A stretch of 64,000 bases of DNA from Arthrobacter sp. 31Y (GTDB lineage: Bacteria > Actinomycetota > Actinomycetes > Actinomycetales > Micrococcaceae). Each line of letters starts with the position of its first letter. Position 1 is the stretch's first letter. The position numbers were made by a program, and so were the translations under genes. Below are positions 44,676-53,226 of this stretch, in pieces. The notes below the pieces were generated by a model. It made no database searches and was not told the DNA's origin. It was given only the letters and a program-made list of their open reading frames with translations. The stretch covers positions 1,240,001 to 1,304,000 of the forward strand of contig NZ_JAFW01000001.1 of NCBI RefSeq assembly GCF_000526335.1, written 5' to 3'.

Positions 44676-45875
44676 ATGACTTGGGGGCTCAGGAAGTTCG
44701 GCGCTGTGATCATTACCGGCACGTTGTTGGGCGGCGTTGTGGGCGGTTGTGCCGGGCCGCAGCCGGGCACTTCAGTTACTCCCCTCCCGGTGTGCGAGCC
44801 CACGCCTCCGGTGGTACCCAAAGACGGGATTCTTGCCGGGGTGAATCTGGACTGGGAGCACGAGACTCTGGAGCAATATGCGGCCAATCTGGGTCGCCGA
44901 CCGGCTGTTACGGTCACCTTCACCGACTTTCCGATGTCAGACACCGATCAAAAGAACGTTGACGCAGCCTTCGAACAGATCCGCGCCAACGGTGGAACCA
45001 TGCTCCTCACCTTGGAGCCCAAGCAGGGTTTGGCTTCAGTAACGTCGGAGAAGGCTGAGGAATTGGCCTCCATGCTGGCCCGCTTCAACGGCGCAGGGGT
45101 TCCGGTGATCGTTAGGTTCGCTCACGAGATGAACGGCTCTTGGTACGCCTGGGGGCAGCAACCGGCCGCGTATGTGGCTGCCTTTCAGCGGTTGGCTGAC
45201 GCGGTGCACTCCCAAGCCGCAGGCAGCGCCATGATGTGGGCACCGAACTATGGCGGCGGTTATCCCTTCAGCGGCGGCCAGTATGAAGCCGTGGCCGGAT
45301 CCCCCGACTTCGCAGCTCTGGATACTGACAAGGACGGGGCCATCACGGGAGCGGACGATCCCTACGCGCCCTACTACCCCGGCGACGACGCAGTGGACTG
45401 GGTTGGCATGTCCCTCTACCACTGGGGCAACACGTATCCGTGGGGCGCGAACGTCATCCCAGAACCAGGCAAATTCCTTCAGCAGCTCACCGGCACCTAC
45501 AACGGCGCAGGCGGAAACGATCTGGCAATCCCTGACTTCTATGCCGACTACGGAACTGCTCGGAACAAGCCCGTGGCCATTCCCGAAACTGCAGCACTCA
45601 CAGTGGCATCCGGTGAGGGCGCCGCAGTCCTGGCCATCAAGGAGGCCTGGTGGGGTCAACTTTTCGATCCCGCCATCCCCCGCGACTACCCCGCGCTGAA
45701 AATGATCAACTGGTTCGAGTGGGACAAGAACGAGGTTGAGGTTAAGGCAACTGTGGACTGGACAGCAACCAAGGATCCGCAGGTTCGTGAGGCCTACACC
45801 GCAGCGCTCCCGGAATGGTTCACCTTCGCCGAGGCCCCCGCGAATTGCTCACCCGCCGAAAGCGCGGCTTCCTGA
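44676..45875 (+). CDS. GH26-like lipoprotein (beta-mannanase family)
   Basis: A 399-residue predicted lipoprotein with lipobox LLGGVVGGC (Cys25). The TIM-barrel has the acid/base Glu151 in RFAHEMNGSWYAWG and a candidate nucleophile Glu304 in VAIPETAAL, matching family 26 glycoside hydrolases. These cleave beta-mannans and related glycans outside the cell. An acidic loop DTDKDGAITGADDPY (216-230) looks like a calcium-binding or EF-hand-like insertion. The ATG has little ribosome-site support; an in-frame TTG lies nine bases earlier. Divergent from the SRPBCC gene. Confidence 0.88.
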   Translation: MTWGLRKFGAVIITGTLLGGVVGGCAGPQPGTSVTPLPVCEPTPPVVPKDGILAGVNLDWEHETLEQYAANLGRRPAVTVTFTDFPMSDTDQKNVDAAFEQIRANGGTMLLTLEPKQGLASVTSEKAEELASMLARFNGAGVPVIVRFAHEMNGSWYAWGQQPAAYVAAFQRLADAVHSQAAGSAMMWAPNYGGGYPFSGGQYEAVAGSPDFAALDTDKDGAITGADDPYAPYYPGDDAVDWVGMSLYHWGNTYPWGANVIPEPGKFLQQLTGTYNGAGGNDLAIPDFYADYGTARNKPVAIPETAALTVASGEGAAVLAIKEAWWGQLFDPAIPRDYPALKMINWFEWDKNEVEVKATVDWTATKDPQVREAYTAALPEWFTFAEAPANCSPAESAAS

Positions 45876-45876
45876 G

Positions 45877-46494
45877 CTAGGGCCACAGGTTCTGTGCGCG
45901 GGCAGCAGCAGTACTGAAGCTACTTCCGTCAATCGCAACGGAACACTCCTCAATGCCGAGCCCCTTCCACTGCGCCAGCAACCGCAGTTCACCGTCGGCC
46001 GGCAGAGGCCACAACCATAGGCTGCCTGAGGCCGAGACTTCGTCGTCGTTGCCGCTGCCCCCGCCACCGCGGAACGTCAGCGCCGGAGCTGCGGGCTCCT
46101 TGTCGTGATTCACGGGCCTACCCCAGCCAAAGATGCCTGTCCTCGCACTGGTTCCATCCGGCAGCTGGACGCCGAACAGCAACTGCAGGTCCGCGCTGGT
46201 GGGCCCCATACCAGGACCGTGCTGGAAGACGGACGCGTGAAGAGTGGTCCACTCTTCGTCGCTCTCCTCACCCCGACGAATGATCCACGCCAGCTGGAAC
46301 GAACAACCCGTGGTGTAAATTTCAGCGCTCTTGACTACCAGAACGCGAGTAGGGCTGCGATATAGGAACTGCCCTACATGCAACACAGAGGGCAGCTCGT
46401 CCTGCGGCGGCCCAACCCACGGCGGGGGTACGAACTTCGCGTTCTTGCCGCGTTCCATGGGCTCGGGCTTGGGAAAGTCATCGAAGAAGTTCAT
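45877..46494 (-). CDS. Conserved hypothetical protein
   Basis: A 205-residue soluble protein without signal peptide or membrane helix. It starts MNFFDDFPKPEPMER, with GAGGA six bases before the ATG, and contains a predicted all-beta core (FLYRSPTRVLVVKSAEIY, SASGSLWLWPLPADGELRLL). No catalytic motif or family was recognised. It is convergent with the GH26 gene, with a single base between the two stops. Confidence 0.6.
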   Translation of the reverse strand: MNFFDDFPKPEPMERGKNAKFVPPPWVGPPQDELPSVLHVGQFLYRSPTRVLVVKSAEIYTTGCSFQLAWIIRRGEESDEEWTTLHASVFQHGPGMGPTSADLQLLFGVQLPDGTSARTGIFGWGRPVNHDKEPAAPALTFRGGGGSGNDDEVSASGSLWLWPLPADGELRLLAQWKGLGIEECSVAIDGSSFSTAAARAQNLWP

Positions 46495-46665
46495 GCCGCG
46501 TCCTCAGTTTCGCTGATGCGACCGACCAGCGGAGCGGCGACAACGACTCGCACGGGATCCCCCAATCCGTCCTGATCCGCTCAGTTTAGCCCTGCCCACT
46601 CATGGAGCGATTCTGCGTAGATAGGACTTCCAGCACGGCCCAAGCTTTCGACCTCGTCGCTCTTT

Positions 46666-47175
46666 CTACGGGCGCTCGATCGTGCTGCTGTCCTCGAGCC
46701 ACTCAAGGGATTCACTACCAAGTCCTGCAGCGATGGCAGTGGCGGTCTCACGCCACGAGGTCAGCTCCGCTATGGCCAAGTGGGGCTGATTTGTGGCAAA
46801 CGATGCCCTCGCCGCTGCCAAAACGTCAGCTGCACACGTCTCTTGGTCGGCTGGGCTCAGTGCCAGCATCCAGGGGAAGCGATCGCTCATCCGTGCAGCA
46901 AGTGTCCCCTCCGCACTGGTTGAGACGGCAACGAGCTGGGCAGCCAGTTCCAATAAAGATCGACGTGCGGCGTCTGCGCTTTCCGACATCAACACCAGGG
47001 ACTCCCCGTCACGTCGAGTGACCTGAACAGGGTGGTCGGCAGCTGCCGCGAACACCTCCGCAGACGAGCGGCTAAGTTCAGAAGACTGGAATGAAGTCCG
47101 TGTTGTGACCGACCCTGAAGTTTCGGAAGCTTCGGAAGAACGAGAAGTTCTGTGTGACTTTATTGCAGCGCTCAT
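46666..47175 (-). CDS. Phd/YefM-like antitoxin-type protein
   Basis: A 169-residue protein. Residues about 28-65 (FQSSELSRSSAEVFAAAADHPVQVTRR plus DGESLVLMS) match the DNA-binding Phd/YefM antitoxin fold. The remainder is an Ala-rich helical domain. No toxin gene is evident downstream before the neighbouring gene, so it is either an orphan antitoxin or a repressor that kept the fold. The start is uncertain: ATG 47175 and GTG 47184 are in frame and neither has a ribosome site. An inverted repeat just upstream could be its own operator. Confidence 0.6.
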   Translation of the reverse strand: MSAAIKSHRTSRSSEASETSGSVTTRTSFQSSELSRSSAEVFAAAADHPVQVTRRDGESLVLMSESADAARRSLLELAAQLVAVSTSAEGTLAARMSDRFPWMLALSPADQETCAADVLAAARASFATNQPHLAIAELTSWRETATAIAAGLGSESLEWLEDSSTIERP

Positions 47176-47188
47176 AGTGTCCACACTA

Positions 47189-47208
47189 ACTCAGAACGTA
47201 TTCTGAAG
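47189..47208. promoter_or_regulatory. Inverted repeat upstream of the Phd-like gene
   Basis: TCAGAA (47191-47196) and TTCTGA (47201-47206) flank CGTA, extended by AC/GT with one extra base. It is 16 bases ahead of the probable start, the normal place for antitoxin autorepression. Confidence 0.4.
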
Positions 47209-47225
47209 TCGACAGCACTCAGCGA

Positions 47226-48062
47226 CTATTCCCCGAAGAAATCGATGTAGGGCTGCACCAGGCGCTCGGGTGCGCTGTTTGCCGTGTTGTGCCGAGCGTT
47301 GGGAACTGTGAGGCGCTGCCCGAGAGGGAGAACATCCATCAGCGCATCACAGGTCTGACCGAAGTACTTCGAACTGTGGGAGCCAGTACCCAGGAGCACC
47401 TTTGCCGCGATGTTCGAGTAGAAGGATGCCGCTTCTTCGTTATCGAGAATCCTCCCGATCTCGGGCCTGAAGGTGTGAATGAGGTCCTTCATTCGTTGCC
47501 CGTAGACGGTCTTGAGAAAGAGCCCAGTCATTGATCGCTGAAGCCAGACAGGCATGTTCTTTGGCGTTTCATCAGGGTTGGCTGCTGTGGCGACGATGGT
47601 CATCGCGGTGATGATGTCGCCGTCGTCGAGTGCTTTCTGGAAGTCGCCCAAGTAACCCTTTGGCATATCGGTGCCTTTGACCGCAATGGCGGCGTCGTAG
47701 GTACCCAGATGGCTGATAGGCAAGGTGCGAGCCGCCTGGAAAGCGATGAATCCCCCGCCGCTGTGCGCGAACACGCGGGTGGAGCCGGTGGCCTGCATAA
47801 CGGCCGCAAGATCCTCGACGTCGGTGTCAACGGTGTCGCCGTCCTGCATAGGACCGGCGCCCGGACGGCCGCGCCGATTGTAGACATGGACGGTGAACTT
47901 GGGTGAGAACTTCCCGGCAAGCCGCATGTATTCAGTGGACGACGTGCCTCCTCCATGAAGCATGACCAGGCCGGGGCCCTCGCCGACCGTAAACACCGGC
48001 ACTTCAACCTCATTGGCTCCGGGTAGTTGCCACGTCTCTACCTCCATGGTCTGCTTGGCCAT
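47226..48062 (-). CDS. Alpha/beta-fold hydrolase
   Basis: A 278-residue alpha/beta hydrolase. The oxyanion region is MLHGGGTSS, and the nucleophile elbow is AHSGGGFIA with Ser. A C-terminal His is in NARHNTANSAPERLV. The fold covers esterases, haloperoxidases and lipases, so the substrate is not known. ATG 48062 is preceded by GAGAGG. It is divergent from a TetR regulator 61 bases away, which probably represses it. Confidence 0.85.
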   Translation of the reverse strand: MAKQTMEVETWQLPGANEVEVPVFTVGEGPGLVMLHGGGTSSTEYMRLAGKFSPKFTVHVYNRRGRPGAGPMQDGDTVDTDVEDLAAVMQATGSTRVFAHSGGGFIAFQAARTLPISHLGTYDAAIAVKGTDMPKGYLGDFQKALDDGDIITAMTIVATAANPDETPKNMPVWLQRSMTGLFLKTVYGQRMKDLIHTFRPEIGRILDNEEAASFYSNIAAKVLLGTGSHSSKYFGQTCDALMDVLPLGQRLTVPNARHNTANSAPERLVQPYIDFFGE

Positions 48063-48123
48063 CTTTGCCTCTCGATACTCATTCGAAACTGCTAACAACG
48101 TTCACAGTATATAGGATTGAGGC
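48063..48123. promoter_or_regulatory. Divergent promoter/operator between hydrolase and TetR genes
   Basis: A 61-base spacer separates the two divergent starts. It includes ATACT and AGTAT about 30 bases apart in inverted orientation and a central AACGTT. Both promoters and the TetR operator must overlap in this short stretch. Confidence 0.45.
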
Positions 48124-48795
48124 ATGTCGGCCGAAGATGGGGTGAGCGAAGCTCCCGAGAGTGTGTGGTCCCGGCCCGTGCGAAAGACCCGCGGGCCGGT
48201 CCCCCTTCACTCCCGTGAGAGCATCGCCGCCGCGGGAATCAAGATCGCCGATGACGAAGGTTTCCAAAGCGTCACCATGCGGTCCATTGCCCGGGCTCTT
48301 GGGATGGTGGCTCCCGCCCTGTACCGCTACGTGAACTCGCGGGAAGAAATTGTTGAGCTCATGGTGGATGCTGCCATCGGCGCCCCGCCGTCGGTTGAAC
48401 CGGGACCCGCTTGGACGGACGCCATGCTCAACCTGGCCAACACTCAGCTGCGTCATCACCAAAGCCACACATGGCTGATTCAGGCCGCGCTCGAGGCACC
48501 AAGTTTCGGACCCAACACGCTGGCGTGGTTCGAGGCATACCTCACCGCGATGAAGGAGCTGGACGCATCTACCGAGAGGAAGATGGAGCTCATCGCACTG
48601 GTGACGGGCGTGGTGTCGCTCTTCGCCCAACAGCAGCAATCTGCCGGCTCCGCATTCCCGTTCGAGCTGCTCTCCGTGGAGAGACATCCGAACCTGGCAA
48701 CTGCGCTGAGCAAGCACAGTGGCCAGACGGATTCGGAGGGCCCCTTCAACCGGGCAGTGCTTGCCTTATGCAAAGGACTCATACCTTCGCCTTGA
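48124..48795 (+). CDS. TetR-family transcriptional regulator
   Basis: A 223-residue regulator. The N-terminal helix-turn-helix is recognisable in AAGIKIADDEGFQSVTMRSIA followed by RALGMVAPALYRYVNSREEI. The C-terminal part is an all-helical ligand domain of the TetR_C type (tetracycline-repressor-like). It is divergently transcribed from the hydrolase gene, which is the most likely target. Confidence 0.9.
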   Translation: MSAEDGVSEAPESVWSRPVRKTRGPVPLHSRESIAAAGIKIADDEGFQSVTMRSIARALGMVAPALYRYVNSREEIVELMVDAAIGAPPSVEPGPAWTDAMLNLANTQLRHHQSHTWLIQAALEAPSFGPNTLAWFEAYLTAMKELDASTERKMELIALVTGVVSLFAQQQQSAGSAFPFELLSVERHPNLATALSKHSGQTDSEGPFNRAVLALCKGLIPSP

Positions 48796-48856
48796 GCAGG
48801 AACGCTGAAGCCGGCCAGCCGCCGTCGACGTTTGGCTTTTCAGGCTTGAAAACCGG

Positions 48857-49285
48857 TTAGGACTTATCGCGGCGAGGAACCGGCTGGGGCGGGACGGCAG
48901 GGTCCGACGCCGGTACACAGAACCGCAGCCCGTCGGTCCAAAACCCGCTGTTGGTGCAAAACAGTGGCACTTCCTCGTCGCCGACGTGGAGCGTGGGATT
49001 CCGCATGCGTTTGGATGATGAGTAGCTCAACTCAACTGTGCCGTCAGGTGACTTGCAGCTATAGGCGCCGTTCCACGGACTCACGTCTTCGCAGGTGTTG
49101 AGTTCCCTCGATACGCCACCCGCGTCCACATACTCCCAAGTCCTGTCCGCCTTCTCGCCCACCTGAATGACGGAGTTTGGAACGGACCGGGCATAGTCGC
49201 GGGTAAACGGCCTCTCATCGCAGCCCGCAGCTGTCAGCGTTAGCAACGCAAGCAGAGCGAAGCCTATTTTTGTTTCCCGACGCAT
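48857..49285 (-). CDS. Small putative lipoprotein, unknown function
   Basis: A 142-residue protein with a lipobox LTLTAAGC within the first 25 residues and about six further Cys, probably paired in pairs (NTCEDVSPWNGAYSC and FCTNSGFWTDGLRFC). It is predicted to be exported and lipid-anchored. ATG 49285 follows GGGGGA seven bases upstream, replacing the longer frame from 49306. No family was recognised. Confidence 0.65.
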   Translation of the reverse strand: MRRETKIGFALLALLTLTAAGCDERPFTRDYARSVPNSVIQVGEKADRTWEYVDAGGVSRELNTCEDVSPWNGAYSCKSPDGTVELSYSSSKRMRNPTLHVGDEEVPLFCTNSGFWTDGLRFCVPASDPAVPPQPVPRRDKS

Positions 49286-49592
49286 TCCGGTGTCCCCCAA
49301 AGGCACATTTGAATTAGTGATCTACGGGCATGTCTACCCTGCCGGTGGAGCTAGGTTTCGGTGAACCCCGCAGCTTGCGGAGCTGCGTCGCATGGCGCGC
49401 TCTTCCTTACTATCAGCTGGTCTTTGCCAAGCCTATCCACACGGTGGCCTGCACAGGGTCTCGCCCGCCGGCGTCATGCGGAATGGTCTCTGAAAGATTT
49501 TCTGTATCGGGTGTAATCAAAGGTCCCCTGCCGGAAACAACATGTATGAGCACAAGAACTGCTCGATCACTCCGTGGGGGAAGGAACCCAAA
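49286..49592. other. Divergent intergenic region
   Basis: About 300 bases between two divergent lipoprotein genes. Reading frames here are short and have shadow-like composition. It should hold both promoters. The strongest visible element is the ribosome site AAGGA at the right end; no clear repeat was found. Confidence 0.4.
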
Positions 49593-50600
49593 ATGAAGTA
49601 CCGCCGATCCGGACACGCCAAGTACGCCACTCTCGCAACGCTGACCCTGGCACTCACGCTCGCCGCCTGTGCACCGTCCACCCCGGTCGCCAGTAATTCA
49701 TTCACCACCGCAGCGGAAGAAACCAGCAACTTGGTCCGGCTCCCCGCAGCCCCACTGGAAGAAGCACTCGCTGCCCCGGCATCCGAACACAGCCCCTCAG
49801 CGCAACTCAGCCAGCCGGAGGTCGTTCTTCCGCTAACCGAAGCTCCTGTTGCGATCGCTCCCGTGCAGGAAGTAAATGTTCCGGCTCCGGCAGCGCCGAC
49901 CACTCCCGCCGTGTCCGCTGAACCTGTTGTTCCCGCTGCACCTGTTGTTCCCGCGCCGCCGGTGGATCCGGCACCGCAGGCAACTAATCCGCCGTCGACC
50001 GTTCCTCCCGCTGTACCCGAAATAACGCCGGTAACACCAGCGGTACCGTCAACCCCACACGTCTCGCCCGACTACCCGCAGATCGGCTTGTACACATTCC
50101 CGGACGGGCACATCTCCTTCCTGCTGCCGGCGGGCTGGACCGCGCAAACCGAGCAACTGCCCTTCGACTTGAACGGTAAGCACTACGAAACAGCCATAGC
50201 GCACATCCATGACGAAACGGGCGCTGAGGTTGCGCAGATCACCAGCGGTATTTATGGCGGCGTGGTGGGCGGGCCCGTGAACCGCACCATCCTGGACTCC
50301 CAGCCATTGACCGGCTTCAATAGCCGACACGGAGCCTCGCACTTTGCCTTCTTCAAGGACGAATACCCCTTTGACACCGAATACACCCGCTACTTCATGG
50401 GTGTGGTGACAGATGACCTAATGACTGAGGGCCCTGACAGCACCTCCGCCAGCAGCTTTTTGATCATGGGCAACGGCGCAGCCCAAGCCACTGCCAACAT
50501 CGAAGTTTCCATGACACCCGAAAGCGCCGCGGCCTGGATGGAAACCGAGCAGTACAGCAAGCTCAAGGCCCTCCTGACGAGCCTCCAGTACGCGGAATAG
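49593..50600 (+). CDS. Proline-rich surface lipoprotein
   Basis: A 335-residue lipoprotein with lipobox LTLAAC near residue 26. A Pro/Ala/Val-rich linker (about 85-175, with near-repeats EPVVPAAPVVPAPPVDPAP) leads to a C-terminal beta-rich domain (about 185-335; IGLYTFPDGHISFLLPAGWTA) that may bind ligand. No catalytic residues were recognised. ATG 49593 has AAGGA seven bases upstream, while the frame from 49542 lacks one. Confidence 0.7.
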   Translation: MKYRRSGHAKYATLATLTLALTLAACAPSTPVASNSFTTAAEETSNLVRLPAAPLEEALAAPASEHSPSAQLSQPEVVLPLTEAPVAIAPVQEVNVPAPAAPTTPAVSAEPVVPAAPVVPAPPVDPAPQATNPPSTVPPAVPEITPVTPAVPSTPHVSPDYPQIGLYTFPDGHISFLLPAGWTAQTEQLPFDLNGKHYETAIAHIHDETGAEVAQITSGIYGGVVGGPVNRTILDSQPLTGFNSRHGASHFAFFKDEYPFDTEYTRYFMGVVTDDLMTEGPDSTSASSFLIMGNGAAQATANIEVSMTPESAAAWMETEQYSKLKALLTSLQYAE

Positions 50601-50610
50601 TTGATCAGCT

Positions 50611-50895
50611 ATGGAACTTGTTGACGCACACACCGTAGTAATGTCCGCTGTCCTGCTGGTTCACATCGTCGGGGTGCTGATCGTCGGCGTTTCAGCGGTT
50701 GCGCTGCTGACGTCATCGCTCGCCGTCGCCCTGGCCGTGCGCGGAGTCAGAGCCACTTGGGCACTGCTCGGAACCCGGGCAGCTGAGACGAAGCCATTGC
50801 CGGGAGGTTCAGTCCTTGTCCAGTTGCAGCTGCCCCAGCCGCCAGTGGATGATCTCCCGAAGGAGATCGATGGGAAGTGGCGCGCTGTGGCGTAG
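50611..50895 (+). CDS. Doubtful small membrane ORF
   Basis: A 94-codon frame whose first 50 residues are hydrophobic (VLLVHIVGVLIVGVSAVALL). Its last 29 codons are antisense to the DUF1801 gene and there is no ribosome site, so it may not be translated. Confidence 0.22.
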   Translation: MELVDAHTVVMSAVLLVHIVGVLIVGVSAVALLTSSLAVALAVRGVRATWALLGTRAAETKPLPGGSVLVQLQLPQPPVDDLPKEIDGKWRAVA

Positions 50896-51168
50896 CTGAA
50901 CAAGGTGGTCCGTGGTTCCATATTCGCTCAGCTGTGCCGAGAAATGCGCCATCGCGTCCGGAGTCGGATAGAACCCGATGTGCTTCTTTGTTGCAGTAAA
51001 GAAGAACAACGGCTCAGTGCCGAGTTTGAAGGTGGGCATGCGCCAACTGATCGACTCTTCAGCTGCATCCGGCACTGCCGAGCGGATCAGATCGTACACG
51101 GTCACCAGCCGTTGCCGGATGTCGCCGTCGAACTGTTCGATGTACTCGCTGATGGAATCCGCTGTCAT
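50809..51168 (-). CDS. DUF1801 / iron-chaperone-like (YdhG) protein
   Basis: A 119-residue small cytosolic protein. It has the family pattern ISEYIEQFDGDIRQRLVTVYDLI, then AEESISWRMPTFKL and HIGFYPTPDAM, ending with IDLLREIIHWRL. Members resemble frataxin-like iron chaperones, although the biochemical role is not firm. GGGAG five bases before ATG 51168 supports the start. Confidence 0.88.
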   Translation of the reverse strand: MTADSISEYIEQFDGDIRQRLVTVYDLIRSAVPDAAEESISWRMPTFKLGTEPLFFFTATKKHIGFYPTPDAMAHFSAQLSEYGTTDHLVQLRHSAPLPIDLLREIIHWRLGQLQLDKD

Positions 51169-51467
51169 GTGATCTCCCTTATCGCCGCAAGGCCGATCCT
51201 AGTCCGTCTGACCTCACCCGTTCCCGCCGTCGCCGAACTTGCAGGCGACGCGGTTTCGAAGTCATTGATGGCGTGGCAAGGCGCTAAATTAGCTTCTGAT
51301 CCTGCCCTAGCGCGACAGACACCGGCAATGGCGCGTCGTTTGCGGAGAGGGAGGCAGCCCGTTCGAGCCGGGCCAGGACCCGCCAAGGGCCAGCGCAGCG
51401 CGTATTGCTGACGAGGACCAAGCGCTCGGGTAGATTCCTGGGATCTCGGTCTGGGAACAAGCAGGCC
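51169..51467. other. Gene-free region
   Basis: About 300 bases between the DUF1801 start and the end of the XRE gene. A minus-strand frame (51284-51559) reads plausibly over its last 50 codons but overlaps the XRE gene and has no start of its own. It may be a relic of a lost gene. No RNA or repeat was recognised. Confidence 0.35.
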
Positions 51468-51695
51468 CTAGCCGATGACGAGCAGGTCGCCGACCTCGCA
51501 TTCAAGTACCCGGCAGATGGCGGCCAGGGTGGAGAACCGGATAGCCCTTGCCCTGTCATTTTTCAGGACGGAGAGGTTCGCGAGAGTAACCCCTACCTCC
51601 CGGCTCAAGTCTGTCAGCGTCATACCCCGCTGCTCCAGAAGCTCATCGAGCCGGCAGTGAATCATGTCCTCGTCGGATTGTTTGGCCGGAGCCAT
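51468..51695 (-). CDS. XRE/Cro-CI family helix-turn-helix regulator
   Basis: A 75-residue protein that is almost wholly an HTH domain: CRLDELLEQRGMTLTDLSREVGVT followed by LANLSVLKNDRARAIRFSTL. The length and the ending VLECEVGDLL fit the small YozG-like regulators encoded next to DUF2975 membrane proteins. It starts 2 bases after the stop of that partner. The open frame extends to 52028 but the earlier part is antisense noise. It probably binds the palindrome at 52372-52403. Confidence 0.85.
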   Translation of the reverse strand: MAPAKQSDEDMIHCRLDELLEQRGMTLTDLSREVGVTLANLSVLKNDRARAIRFSTLAAICRVLECEVGDLLVIG

Positions 51696-51697
51696 CG

Positions 51698-52360
51698 CTA
51701 CACCAGCCCCTCGGTGTCGCGCTGCAATTGAGCACCCTTCGCGAACACAGCGGCCAGAAGCAGCAGCGCTATGCCCAAGACCACGGGCAGGAGGTCCACG
51801 CTGAAGACAATGTAGTAATCGAGATTGCCCTTGCCAATTGGACTTTCGACGGTGAGCACATTGTCCAAGCTCTCTACGATCAAGAGTTTGCTGAATCCCT
51901 GAAGAATCGGAACGACCACCCCGATGAGGACAAGCAAGCCACCCATGATGGAGATAGAACGGGTTAGTGTCGGCGCGAACGGCACTCCCCGCAGCAAACG
52001 CCAGCACAGCATGATTACAGCCGCACACACCAGCAGGGTGGTCAGCTGCCCGAGGATCGCGGCTGCGGTATTCATGACAAGAGCGTCTCCAGGAAGGTCA
52101 TGGAGGACGAGGTCGATATTGCCCCCATGGAGAACCTGCTGAACTTTGGGGCCAAGAACACTGGGAGCGGAGGGATCTGTCCTACTGATGCCCAAGGTTG
52201 GCAAAGCCACCGTGGTCACCCCAGTGATCGCGTAACCAACCGTGGAGATAAGCCTAAGGATCGCCGCCACAGCGACTCCACAGGCAGCTACAAGTAGAAG
52301 CCCCAGGCCCACCTTTGCCGCGACTCTCACCGACGGTTTGGTCGAGATTGCAGTCTTCAC
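51698..52360 (-). CDS. DUF2975 membrane protein
   Basis: A 220-residue protein with four hydrophobic segments (about 15-45, 95-115, 135-160, 185-205), the usual DUF2975 topology. GTG 52360 has AAGGAG seven bases upstream. It is followed at once by a small XRE regulator, an association seen widely; the pair's role is unknown, and membrane-linked control of the regulator is a reasonable inference. Confidence 0.85.
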   Translation of the reverse strand: MKTAISTKPSVRVAAKVGLGLLLVAACGVAVAAILRLISTVGYAITGVTTVALPTLGISRTDPSAPSVLGPKVQQVLHGGNIDLVLHDLPGDALVMNTAAAILGQLTTLLVCAAVIMLCWRLLRGVPFAPTLTRSISIMGGLLVLIGVVVPILQGFSKLLIVESLDNVLTVESPIGKGNLDYYIVFSVDLLPVVLGIALLLLAAVFAKGAQLQRDTEGLV

Positions 52361-52371
52361 GCGCTCGCTCC

Positions 52372-52403
52372 TTATCGTTTATCAATATGTTGATAAACGA
52401 TAA
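52372..52403. promoter_or_regulatory. Perfect 14-bp palindromic operator upstream of DUF2975-XRE
   Basis: TTATCGTTTATCAA (52372-52385) and TTGATAAACGATAA (52390-52403) form a perfect inverted repeat around TATG, 11 bases upstream of the GTG start. Its position over the promoter suggests autoregulation by the XRE protein encoded in the same operon. Confidence 0.7.
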
Positions 52404-52519
52404 CACATCAGCCTGCCGTATGTCCTTGGAATCGCAAAGCCCGCATCGAATACGCTATTCAAGAGGCTGGAAGCCCTGAAGCAGTGGGACCGCAATAGCC
52501 AACGACATCGAGGAGCGCC

Positions 52520-53101
52520 GTGACTACCCACATCCCTTGGAACCGCGGCGAGTGGACCAACCAACCAGCCGCCGTCGTCGAGCAGGAAGGTGACCTCCTG
52601 GTCACCGCGGCCGAAAGCAGCGACGCCTGGCGCGTCACGTCCTACGGTTTCATCCACGACACCGAGCACGCGCTCCTTGCCCCCTTCCCGCAGGACAGCG
52701 CCATGGAGGTTGAGTTCACGGCCACGTTCTCCCAACAATTCGACCAAGCGGGCATCTTTGTCCGCATCAGCGCCGAGCATTGGATCAAGGCGGGAGTGGA
52801 ATTCGCCGACGGCGCCGCTCAACTGGGCGCGGTGGTTACGGACCGCTTCTCCGACTGGTCCTTGGCGCCTGTCCCTGAATGGAACGGCGGCCAGGTTCGC
52901 ATGCGGGTCAGCCGCTCCGGTGACGCCCTCACCATCCGGGCCGCGTCCGGCAGCAACGAACTCCAGCTCGTAAGGGTAGTGCCGTTGGCACCTGATGTTG
53001 TGGCCGCCGCCGGGCCTTTCACCTGTGCACCAACACGCTCAGGGCTGACGGTCCCCTTCCACTCCTGGCAAGCTACGGCGCCAGACAGCCAGCTCCACTG
53101 A
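52520..53101 (+). CDS. DUF1349 concanavalin-like protein
   Basis: A 193-residue cytosolic protein from GTG 52520, with GAGGA just upstream. The sequence follows the DUF1349 pattern: WTNQPAAVVEQEGDLLVTA, DQAGIFVRISAEHWIKAGVEF and DWSLAPVP, ending in a conserved GPFTCAPTRSGLTVPFHSWQ. The fold is a concanavalin-like jelly roll; no enzyme activity is established. It diverges from DUF2975. Confidence 0.87.
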   Translation: MTTHIPWNRGEWTNQPAAVVEQEGDLLVTAAESSDAWRVTSYGFIHDTEHALLAPFPQDSAMEVEFTATFSQQFDQAGIFVRISAEHWIKAGVEFADGAAQLGAVVTDRFSDWSLAPVPEWNGGQVRMRVSRSGDALTIRAASGSNELQLVRVVPLAPDVVAAAGPFTCAPTRSGLTVPFHSWQATAPDSQLH

Positions 53102-53104
53102 GGC

Positions 53105-53131
53105 CGCCAAGCCTGGCAAGCTTGCGGGCTT
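53105..53131 (+). terminator. Possible hairpin after the DUF1349 gene
   Basis: AAGCC pairs with GGCTT around an inner GCAAG/CTTGC stem, starting just after the DUF1349 stop. No T run follows. Confidence 0.35.
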
Positions 53132-53226
53132 CACCGTTCATGAGATTATGGAGTTTCCTGCAGCCTGCCATTGGCAGTGCTGCGACTCAGTTGGCTCCAT
53201 AACAAGCCTATGGGGGGCACATCACG

